NCBI GenBank assembly: GCA_038246575.1
Contig: JBBRVU010000095.1
Location: 1-14,955 of the forward strand
Length of the DNA: 14,955 nt
Reading direction: 5' to 3'
Source of the DNA: JACCUZ01 sp038246575
Lineage (GTDB): Bacteria > Actinomycetota > Actinomycetes > JACCUZ01
Below the pieces are notes generated by a model that did no database searches, was not told the DNA's origin, and saw only the letters and a program-made list of their open reading frames with translations. The translations under genes were made by a program, and so were the position numbers. Below are positions 7,927-13,842 of this stretch, in pieces (the stretch's first letter is position 1; every line of letters starts with the position of its first letter).

Positions 7927-7943
7927 CGGCTGCTCGTCAGCCG
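7927..7943. terminator. Hairpin between convergent MBL and MaoC genes, possible bidirectional terminator
   Basis: CGGCTG, loop CTCGT, CAGCCG forms a 6-bp G/C-rich stem that spans the stop codon of the MaoC gene (7937-7939), in the 47-bp gap between convergent genes. There is no T-tract on either side, which is common for terminator-like hairpins in high-GC bacteria. The stem is short, so it may be chance. Confidence 0.35.
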
Positions 7944-8440
7944 GGGCTAATGGGCTGCATCGCCGGACGTCGCGGTGACTGGCCCCGCCGGTACACCATC
8001 ACTGAACGGCGGAACGTGATCACAGGCACGCCGTCCTGGTTGAAGCCGGTCGTCCGCACCTCCACGATGCCGACCGTCGGGCGGCTGCGAGACTCACGGG
8101 CCTGGAGGACCTCGGATCTGGAGTAGATCGTGTCGTCCTCGAAGACCGGGTGCGGCAGGCGCACTTCGTCCCAACCGAGGTTGGCCATGACGTTCTGGGA
8201 CACGTCACTGACCGATTGCCCCGTGACAAGGGCAATGGTCAGGGCGGAGTTGACCAGCGGGCGGCCGAACTCTGTCTGTGCCGCGTAGTGGCGATCGAAG
8301 TGCACGGCCGCTGTGTTCTGCGTCAGCAGGGTGAACCATGCGTTGTCGGTGGCCGTGACCGTCCGGCCCAGAGAATGCTCGTAGATGTCGCCGACGACAA
8401 AGTCCTCGAAGAACCTGCCCGTCCACCCTTGCTTTGTCAT
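7937..8440 (-). CDS. MaoC-family hotdog enoyl-CoA hydratase, mesaconyl/itaconyl-CoA hydratase-like
   Basis: A 167-residue single hotdog-domain protein. It starts GWTGRFFEDFVVGDIYEHS, then TDNAWFTLLTQNTAAVHFD and AAQTEFGRPLVNSALTIAL, which I recognise as the MaoC-type hydratase branch that includes mesaconyl-CoA and itaconyl-CoA hydratases. His47 matches the catalytic histidine of the D-x4-H hydratase motif; the usual Asp position is Asn42. It is expected to add or remove water at an unsaturated acyl-CoA. The ATG at 8440 overlaps the stop of the lyase gene by 4 bp. It is the last gene of the SDR, CoA-transferase, lyase, hydratase operon, which fits the order of a C5-dicarboxyl-CoA route in which the hydratase product is cleaved by the lyase. 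The exact substrate is unknown. Confidence 0.87.
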   Translation of the reverse strand: MTKQGWTGRFFEDFVVGDIYEHSLGRTVTATDNAWFTLLTQNTAAVHFDRHYAAQTEFGRPLVNSALTIALVTGQSVSDVSQNVMANLGWDEVRLPHPVFEDDTIYSRSEVLQARESRSRPTVGIVEVRTTGFNQDGVPVITFRRSVMVYRRGQSPRRPAMQPISPG

Positions 8441-9312
8441 CTGCGTGCCTCCTGAGTCTGTTCTCGAGCGATGATCATTCGGCTGCGACGAACCACGGCT
8501 TCATCGATCATGCGCCCGTTCTCGTCCAGGGTCGCGCCGTTGCCGTCGGATGATGCTGCATCGAAGGACGCCAGCAGCCGTCGGGCCGCAGCAACCTCGT
8601 CCGCGGTCACCTCGAACACCCGATGAATGGTGGGGATCTGGGCAGGGTGGATGGCGGCCCGGCCATAGAAGCCCAGTCGCCGAAGCCGCAGGGTCGAGGA
8701 CTGCAGCACCGACAGGTCACGCACTTCAGCACTCACGGCACCGACCGGTGGGACCAGGTGCCGGGCAGCGGAGACTGCGACGACTGCGCTCCTGACCGGG
8801 AGCAGCTCGAGCTCGTCAGGCCCAGGTTCCAACCCGAGGTCAGCGGCGAGGTCCAGCTCACCGATCTGCAGCCGGTGGACACGCGGCCCACCTGCGATCT
8901 CGCTCAGATTGGCCACAGCGTCGGCCGATTCGATGATCGGCATGATCCTCACATCGCCCGTGGTGCGCCCGGCTGAGTTCTCGAGGTCAACCAGGAGCCT
9001 GTCGACGCGCACGACGTCGTCGAGGCTGGAAACCTTGGGCAGGCAGACCCCATGTAGACCCGGGCCGAAGACGTGGGCAAGGTCGCCGAGTCCCTGATCG
9101 CCGGAGTTCACGCGTGTCCAGCGCTCGGTCGGCCCGATCGTCGTCACCGACAGCCATTCGCGCGCCTGGTCGCGAGCGCGCGACTTGCCTGCCGCGGCCA
9201 CCCCGTCCTCGAGGTCAGCGATGACCGCGTCAGCTCCACGCGTCTCCGCGCGCTGGAGCATCGCCTCGGAGTCGCCGGGGAAGTAGAGATAGCTGAGCGC
9301 GACGGCGGTCAT
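8437..9312 (-). CDS. HpcH/HpaI (CitE-like) CoA-ester lyase
   Basis: A 291-residue TIM-barrel protein with CitE/malyl-CoA-lyase landmarks in order: YLYFPGDSEAM (8-18), DLEDGVAAAGKSRAR (33-47), RVNSG (67-71), LPKVSS (91-96), IIESA with Mg-ligand Glu128, GELD with Mg-ligand Asp154, and YGRAAIHPAQI (216-226). The family cleaves (S)-malyl-, beta-methylmalyl- or citramalyl-CoA-type esters into acetyl- or propionyl-CoA plus a 2-oxoacid (glyoxylate or pyruvate), using Mg2+. No citrate-lyase alpha (CitF) or acyl-carrier (CitD) subunit is adjacent, so a stand-alone CoA-ester lyase is likelier than a citrate lyase subunit. The ATG at 9312 overlaps the CoA-transferase stop by 4 bp, and its stop overlaps the hydratase start by 4 bp. 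This argues for coupled, stoichiometric production of three sequential enzymes. Confidence 0.9.
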   Translation of the reverse strand: MTAVALSYLYFPGDSEAMLQRAETRGADAVIADLEDGVAAAGKSRARDQAREWLSVTTIGPTERWTRVNSGDQGLGDLAHVFGPGLHGVCLPKVSSLDDVVRVDRLLVDLENSAGRTTGDVRIMPIIESADAVANLSEIAGGPRVHRLQIGELDLAADLGLEPGPDELELLPVRSAVVAVSAARHLVPPVGAVSAEVRDLSVLQSSTLRLRRLGFYGRAAIHPAQIPTIHRVFEVTADEVAAARRLLASFDAASSDGNGATLDENGRMIDEAVVRRSRMIIAREQTQEARR

Positions 9313-10523
9313 TCCCGACCCTGGTGCCGGGGGCCGAAGGCCCCGGCTGCCGAGAGGCTCCGGATGGTGTCATCGTCGTACTCCAGCAACCGTCCGAGCA
9401 CCCGTTCGGCACTCTCATGCCGCTGCGGCGCCCGCCGGTAGGCAGGCATCTCGTCGCCGACCCGCACTGGACTGCGCACCTGCCGCACCCGTCCGAAGCG
9501 TGGGTGATCGGTCTCGACGACCATCGCCCGGGCAGCTGTGTGGGCATCGTTGAGTGCATCCGCTACCGAGTTGACCGGCCCGCACGGCACGCCGGCGTCA
9601 CGCAGCTTGCTCAACCAGTCGTCGGTGGGGCGCGCGAGGAAGATCGCTTCGAGCAGACTCAACAGCTCCCCGGAGTTCGACCCTCGGGCGGCGAACGTGG
9701 CGAAACGCGGGTCCGCCGCAAGCTCGGGACGTCCGACCACGTGGGTCAACCGCACCCAGAACTTCTCCTTCGGACAGGCGACGACGATCCAACCGTCTGC
9801 GGTGGGAAAGGCCTGGAAGGGCACCAGAGAAGGGTGGGCCGAGTTCTTGGTCCGTCGCGGCGTGAAGTTGCCGTTGAGACTCCAGATCGCCGGGTAGGTC
9901 AGCATCGACAGCGCCGTGTCGAACAAGCTCACGTCGCAATCCCCGCCGACGCCATCGCGCCTGGCTGCGTGCACGGCGGCGAGCACCGAGATCACCGCGA
10001 CCAGGCCGCCCGAGTAGTCGACGAGCGAGAGACCGGTCTTGGTCGGTGGGCCGTCGGGCTCGCCGGTGATGTCCATCCAGCCGGCCATTCCCTGCAAGAC
10101 GTAGTCGTAGCCCGGGTCTGCCCGCCGAGGCCCGGTCATCCCAAAGCCACTCAGCGAGCAGCACACGATTCGCGGATTGAGGTCCTTGAGGTCCTCGTAG
10201 CGGATCCGGATCTTGGCGGGCACGTCACCGCGCAGATTCGAGTAGACGACGTCGCTGACCTTGACCAGATCCTCGAAGACGGCGCGCCCACCATCCGTGG
10301 ACAGGTCGAGGTCGACGCTGCTCTTGTTGCGGTTGAAGGCCTCGAAGAACAGGCTGTCGTCACCGCCCTGGTACGGCGGAACCTGACGACCGACGTCGCC
10401 CTCGCTGCGCGGATCCTCGATCTTGATCACGTCGGCACCGAGATCGGCCAGATGGACACTGCCGAACGGGCCGGCGCCGTACTGCTCCAGGGCAATCACC
10501 CTGATGTCTTCCAGTGGCCTCAT
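9309..10523 (-). CDS. CaiB/BaiF class III CoA-transferase
   Basis: A 404-residue protein, the usual size for formyl-CoA/succinyl-CoA transferases of class III. It begins MRPLEDIRVIALEQYGAGPF, then HLADLGADVIKIEDP and FFEAFNRNKSSVDLDL, all standard family blocks. Asp169 in LSLVDYSGG is the candidate catalytic aspartate that forms the mixed anhydride with CoA (Asp169 by number in formyl-CoA transferase as well). The C-terminal half has RPTDDWLSKLRDAGVPCGPV. The ATG at 10523 gives the family-standard N-terminus but has a weak ribosome site. A GTG at 10571 would add 16 residues and has GGGAG 11 bases upstream, so that start remains possible. The stop overlaps the lyase ATG by 4 bp. Expected role: moving CoA from a donor such as succinyl-CoA onto the pathway acid, or intramolecular transfer as in mesaconyl-CoA C1-C4 transferase. 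Confidence 0.92.
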   Translation of the reverse strand: MRPLEDIRVIALEQYGAGPFGSVHLADLGADVIKIEDPRSEGDVGRQVPPYQGGDDSLFFEAFNRNKSSVDLDLSTDGGRAVFEDLVKVSDVVYSNLRGDVPAKIRIRYEDLKDLNPRIVCCSLSGFGMTGPRRADPGYDYVLQGMAGWMDITGEPDGPPTKTGLSLVDYSGGLVAVISVLAAVHAARRDGVGGDCDVSLFDTALSMLTYPAIWSLNGNFTPRRTKNSAHPSLVPFQAFPTADGWIVVACPKEKFWVRLTHVVGRPELAADPRFATFAARGSNSGELLSLLEAIFLARPTDDWLSKLRDAGVPCGPVNSVADALNDAHTAARAMVVETDHPRFGRVRQVRSPVRVGDEMPAYRRAPQRHESAERVLGRLLEYDDDTIRSLSAAGAFGPRHQGRE

Positions 10524-10622
10524 GCCGCCAGGCCCATCGCTTCCGTCCGTACACATCCCTTGTCGGGCCACACGAGCGACTTCTCCCTCCGATCGACCGT
10601 CCTGTCAGTGCGCACCACGTGC

Positions 10623-11378
10623 TCAGTACATGAGCTGTCCCCCGGTGACGTTCAGCGTCGCTCCCGTGATGTACCTGGAGTCCTCGCCCAGGAGGAAGAC
10701 GACTGTGTCGCCGACCTCCTCGGGTGCGGCGAGGCGCCCGAGCGGAACCTGGTCGATCGAGGACTGCAGCTGAGCATCGGTCAGACCGCCGCGCATCATG
10801 GCCGTGTCGACGAACCCGGGCGCCACCGTGTTGACGCGGATCTGATGGGGGGCCAGCGTCCGGGCGAGCCCGCGAGACATCGAGACGATGCCGCCCTTAC
10901 TCGCTGCGTAGACGACCGACCCGCCGAAGCCCCCGGTCCACCAGCCCTGCGAGGTGAAGTTGACGATCGAGCCGCCCTCGCCCTGTTGGATCAACAGCTT
11001 GGCGATCGCGCGATCGAGGAAGAAGGTGGCCTTGAGGTTGGTGTCGATCTGGAAATCCCAGTCATCCTCGGTCACCTCGTCGAGGTGGTTGCGGCGCCGG
11101 AGCACCGCTGCGAGGTGTGCGAACCCGGCAACCTGGCGCCCGGTCTCGACGAGCATCGCGACCAGTCCCGCGTGAGCCTGGAGATCGGTGAGGTCGACCA
11201 CCGTGGCCCGGTGATCGGTGCCCTCCAGACTGTGCACGAGCTCGTCCAGCGCCTCGGCCTCTCGGTCGACGGCCCAGACCTGCGCGCCCTCGCGCGCCAG
11301 CCGCCGACAGGTCGCCGCACCGATGCCCCCAGCGGCGCCGGTCACGACCACGATCTTCTCCGCGAGGCCTGACGCCAT
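10623..11378 (-). CDS. SDR-family NAD(P)-dependent oxidoreductase (1)
   Basis: A 251-residue classical short-chain dehydrogenase. It has the cofactor motif TGAAGGIG (13-20), Asp38 at the end of strand 2 (usually favours NAD+ over NADP+), Asn114, Ser143 in NFTSQG, and the catalytic pair Tyr157-x3-Lys161 (YAASK). The common NNAG motif is replaced by HLAA (88-91). PLGRLAAPEEVG and the ending VTGGQLMY follow the usual C-terminal layout. The ATG at 11378 has AAGGAG 6 bases upstream. It is the first gene of an operon continuing with CoA-transferase, lyase and hydratase after a 99-bp gap, and it has its own strong promoter and LacI-type operator. Probably oxidises a sugar, polyol or hydroxy-acid; the substrate cannot be read. 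Confidence 0.93.
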   Translation of the reverse strand: MASGLAEKIVVVTGAAGGIGAATCRRLAREGAQVWAVDREAEALDELVHSLEGTDHRATVVDLTDLQAHAGLVAMLVETGRQVAGFAHLAAVLRRRNHLDEVTEDDWDFQIDTNLKATFFLDRAIAKLLIQQGEGGSIVNFTSQGWWTGGFGGSVVYAASKGGIVSMSRGLARTLAPHQIRVNTVAPGFVDTAMMRGGLTDAQLQSSIDQVPLGRLAAPEEVGDTVVFLLGEDSRYITGATLNVTGGQLMY

Positions 11379-11390
11379 GGTGTGCTCCTT

Positions 11391-11402
11391 GGAATCGATT
11401 CT
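11391..11402 (-). promoter_or_regulatory. LacI-type operator of the SDR-CoA operon
   Basis: GAATCGATTC (11392-11401) is a perfect 10-bp palindrome sharing the 8-bp core AATCGATT with the site at 5908-5921. It starts two bases after the -10 box and ends at the AAGGAG ribosome site of the SDR gene, so a bound repressor would cover the transcription start. The outer flanks differ from the other two sites, so affinity may differ. Confidence 0.68.
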
Positions 11403-11404
11403 TG

Positions 11405-11433
11405 ACCATAGGACGACCGTTCACGCAGGTCAA
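11405..11433 (-). promoter_or_regulatory. Sigma70-type promoter of the SDR-CoA operon
   Basis: On the minus strand the -35 box TTGACC (11433-11428) is followed by a 17-bp spacer and the -10 box TATGGT (11410-11405). Its design is almost the same as the promoter at 5926-5954 (TTGACA, 17 bp, TACGGT), with the operator again directly downstream. It lies 26 bases upstream of the SDR ATG. Confidence 0.75.
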
Positions 11434-11468
11434 GGCGACGATCTGTGTGTTGCCTCACGCAATCCTGG

Positions 11469-11474
11469 TAACGT
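11469..11474 (+). promoter_or_regulatory. -10 box of the EamA transporter gene; probable leaderless transcript
   Basis: TAACGT (TANNNT) ends six bases before the ATG at 11481, so transcription would start at or next to the A of the start codon. No Shine-Dalgarno-like sequence precedes the ATG. Leaderless mRNAs are common in actinobacteria. I do not see a good -35 box at 16-18 bp. Confidence 0.5.
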
Positions 11475-11480
11475 TTCGAC

Positions 11481-12311
11481 ATGTTGGTGGTGGTGCTCTC
11501 TCTCGCCGCCGCCACGGCGACGGGGTTCGGGACCCTGCTCACCAAGGCCGTGGTCACCCGGCTCCCGATGTGGCAGACCGTCGGGCCTCTCTTCCTGCTC
11601 AACGCCGTCCTCGCCCTCCCGCTGGCAGCCATCGCCGACTGGCAGATCACTCGGCTCGACGTGCTGTTGCTGCACGTGGCGTCGGTTGCCGCGCTGGCGA
11701 TGAGCACGGCCGCGGTTTTCGTCCTCCTGGGACGCGGGAGCGCATCAGCGGTCGCGGTCGCGCAAGGGGCCAGCCCGGCTTCGGCCCTGGTGTTCGGGCC
11801 AGTGCTGTTGGCCGACTCTCCTACCCCGCTGACCGTCCTGGGCACGCTGATCCTTATCGGCGGCGCAGTCTTTCCCCTGCGCTCGGCCTTCGTCGGAATG
11901 CTCGGCCGACACGCCGTGGGGCTCATGCTGTTGGCCGGAGCAGCCACCGGCATGATCACCGTGCTGACCGGTGCATTGGTCGAACGCGACACGGACATCG
12001 GAGAGATCTACTTCGTCCGCACGGCCGCAGCGGCTGTCATCTTCTGGACGTTGCAGCCGCCTCGGGACATCCGCGGACGGGAGTGGCCACGGCTTGGTGT
12101 TCGCAGCGCGATGGTGTCGACCGGCTTCCTGCTGACCATCCTGAGCGTGCAACGGGGCAGTGTTCTGCTGGTCCAGTCCGTGCTCGCGACAACTCCGCTA
12201 CTGGTGACGCTCATGGAGGCAACCTCAGCACGGACCGCACCAGCCCGCACCACGGTTGTTGCGGCGCTGGCGTGCTCTCTCGGTGTGTTCGTCATCCTCA
12301 TCGGCCAGTAG
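11481..12311 (+). CDS. EamA/DMT-superfamily transporter
   Basis: A 276-residue, very hydrophobic protein with about ten predicted membrane segments in two repeats of five, the layout of EamA-type drug/metabolite transporters. Segments include roughly residues 1-20, 31-52, 62-85, 88-110, 115-133, 144-166, 174-190, 205-225, 228-246 and 255-275. The family is mostly exporters of small metabolites or amino acids, sometimes importers. It is divergent from the SDR-CoA operon and convergent with the next SDR gene. There is no ribosome site and a -10 box lies just before the ATG, suggesting a leaderless mRNA. No copy of the LacI-type operator overlaps its promoter, although the SDR operator is about 80 bases away. 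Its link to the pathway is by position only. Confidence 0.83.
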   Translation: MLVVVLSLAAATATGFGTLLTKAVVTRLPMWQTVGPLFLLNAVLALPLAAIADWQITRLDVLLLHVASVAALAMSTAAVFVLLGRGSASAVAVAQGASPASALVFGPVLLADSPTPLTVLGTLILIGGAVFPLRSAFVGMLGRHAVGLMLLAGAATGMITVLTGALVERDTDIGEIYFVRTAAAAVIFWTLQPPRDIRGREWPRLGVRSAMVSTGFLLTILSVQRGSVLLVQSVLATTPLLVTLMEATSARTAPARTTVVAALACSLGVFVILIGQ

Positions 12312-12315
12312 CAGT

Positions 12316-12333
12316 CGGCCCGTCAGCGGGCCG
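12316..12333. terminator. G/C hairpin between convergent EamA and SDR genes, possible bidirectional terminator
   Basis: CGGCCCG, loop TCAG, CGGGCCG gives a 7-bp all-G/C stem in the short gap between convergent genes, spanning the SDR stop codon (12323-12325). There is no T-tract. The position fits a shared terminator. Confidence 0.45.
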
Positions 12334-13105
12334 TGTGACCGCCGTCGACGAGTAGCACGTGACCGGTCACCATCGCCGACGCAGCAGAGGCCAGGAACAC
12401 CCCGGGCCCGACGATGTCATCCGGCTCCCCCAGCCGACCGAGGGGGATGTTGCCGAGGAAGTATTCCATGACGTCGGGATCGTCCTGGATCGCCGCCTCC
12501 ACCAGTGGCGTACGAAAGTGCGTCGGGGCCAGGGCGTTGACTCGGATGCCGTACGGCGCCCACTCGATGGCCAAAGTGCGCATCATCGCGAGAACCCCAC
12601 CCTTGCTCGCTGCGTAGTTGGCGTTGCCGGTCGTGACACCGACCAGCCCGGCTACTGACGCGATGTTGATGATCCGACCCGAGGTGCCGGCCTGGATCAT
12701 CGCGGCGCCGACGGCCTGGTTGCAGTTCCAGGTTCCGGTCAAGTTCACGTCGATCACCCGCGCCCAGTCTGCACCGGACATGTCCTTCGCCGGCGCACGG
12801 GCACCGATCCCCGCCGACGTGACCAGGACGTCGATCGTTCCCAGCTCGGTCAGGGCGGCTGCCACCGCGGCGTCCACCTCGGAGCGGTCAGTCACGTCGC
12901 AGCGTCGGTGCCAGGCTTCACCACCGCTAGAGACGATCTCAGCCGCGCAGTGTCGGGCTGCCTCCTCATTCAGGTCCCACACGATCACCCGGGCACCATG
13001 GGCCGCCAGCCCACGGGCCAGGGCGTGGCCGAGACCACTTCCCGCTCCGGAGACGGCACAGGTCTCGCCCGTCAGGTCGAACAACGACGTGCCCGCGCTC
13101 ACCAC
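12323..13105 (-). CDS. SDR-family oxidoreductase (2), gluconate 5-dehydrogenase-like
   Basis: A 260-residue classical SDR. It has the cofactor motif SGAGSGLG (19-26), Asp44, CDVTD (69-73, adenine-ring contact), SAG (97-99), Asn121, Ser150 in NIASVAG, Tyr164 and Lys168 (YAASK). The C-terminus PLGRLGEPDDIV, then LLVDGGHTAR resembles gluconate 5-dehydrogenase and related sugar-acid dehydrogenases, but this subgroup is broad. The GTG at 13105 overlaps the preceding SDR gene by 7 bp. A second GTG at 13102 would give the GTGA 4-bp overlap seen elsewhere here and cannot be excluded. It is the last gene of the VOC, SMP-30, SDR, SDR operon and converges on the EamA gene. Likely oxidises or reduces a sugar acid or polyol with NAD(H). 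Confidence 0.92.
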   Translation of the reverse strand: MVSAGTSLFDLTGETCAVSGAGSGLGHALARGLAAHGARVIVWDLNEEAARHCAAEIVSSGGEAWHRRCDVTDRSEVDAAVAAALTELGTIDVLVTSAGIGARAPAKDMSGADWARVIDVNLTGTWNCNQAVGAAMIQAGTSGRIINIASVAGLVGVTTGNANYAASKGGVLAMMRTLAIEWAPYGIRVNALAPTHFRTPLVEAAIQDDPDVMEYFLGNIPLGRLGEPDDIVGPGVFLASAASAMVTGHVLLVDGGHTAR

Positions 13106-13842
13106 ATCACCAGCCCGCCCGTGTAGTTGATCGCTTGGCCGGTCATGTAGGCAGCCTCATCCGAGAGAAGGAACCAGATGACCCCAGCACATTCGTCGGC
13201 GCTCGCAGCCCGACCCAGCGGGACGGTGGCGTTCCGCTCGCGCGCGAGGTTCTCCGCGGTGGTCCCACGAGCGGTGGCGACCGCGGCGAGGACCGCGTCC
13301 TGCATGGGTGTGTCGATGATCCCGGGACAAAGGGCGTTGACCCGGACCGATTGCTTGGCGAAGGCGTAGGCGAAGGACCGAGTGATGCTCAGCACAGCGG
13401 CCTTCGAGGAGGCGTAGACGGCGGCCTCGGTCGTGGTGGCCAGCTTGGCCGAGCTGGAGCTGAGGTTCACGATCGCGCCTCCGGCCGGCATGGTCCGCCC
13501 AATGCGTGACGTGAGGTCCCAGACCGCCTCGACATTCACGGCGTAGACATCGCGGATGTCGTCGACCGTGATCTCGAGGATGGGCTTAAGCCGGATGATG
13601 CCGGCGGCGTTCACCAGAGCCGCTGCACCTTCCGCGGCTCCCACCACTGCATTGCGCCCTTCGTCTGTGGCGACGTCGGCGACCAGCCTCGTGATGCGCT
13701 CGCCTTCCACCTCCGCAAGCCGGTTTTCGTCGCGGTCGACGGCCAGCACGGCGTATCCCTCTCGCAGCATTCGATCGACGACGGCGCGCCCGATGCCACT
13801 GGCGGCACCCGTGACGACCGCGGCCCGAGCCTCAACCGACAC
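13099..13842 (-). CDS. SDR-family oxidoreductase (3)
   Basis: A 247-residue classical SDR. It has TGAASGIG (11-18), Asp36 (NAD+ preference likely), ADV (55-57), NAAG (78-81), Asn103, a Ser run at 129-132 containing the catalytic Ser, Tyr143 and Lys147 (YASSK). The end INYTGGLVMW resembles the end of SDR 1 (VTGGQLMY), unlike the usual VDGG of SDR 2, so 1 and 3 look like closer relatives. The frame is open upstream, but GTG at 13842 is chosen because GGGGAG lies 7 bases before it and the cofactor motif then sits at the usual distance. It overlaps the SMP-30 gene end by 11 bp. The lactonase next door suggests it makes the lactone (for example an aldose 1-dehydrogenase). This is inference. Confidence 0.91.
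   Translation of the reverse strand: MSVEARAAVVTGAASGIGRAVVDRMLREGYAVLAVDRDENRLAEVEGERITRLVADVATDEGRNAVVGAAEGAAALVNAAGIIRLKPILEITVDDIRDVYAVNVEAVWDLTSRIGRTMPAGGAIVNLSSSSAKLATTTEAAVYASSKAAVLSITRSFAYAFAKQSVRVNALCPGIIDTPMQDAVLAAVATARGTTAENLARERNATVPLGRAASADECAGVIWFLLSDEAAYMTGQAINYTGGLVMW

Noticed and set aside
8208..8220. A fourth operator-like match, GGCAATCGGT on the minus strand.
   Set aside because: It lies inside the MaoC coding sequence, matches only the left half of the word and has no inverted right half or promoter next to it.
8437..9312. Citrate lyase beta subunit (citE).
   Set aside because: No citD or citF partners are adjacent and the context is a CoA-transferase plus hydratase, which fits a stand-alone malyl/citramalyl-CoA-type lyase better.
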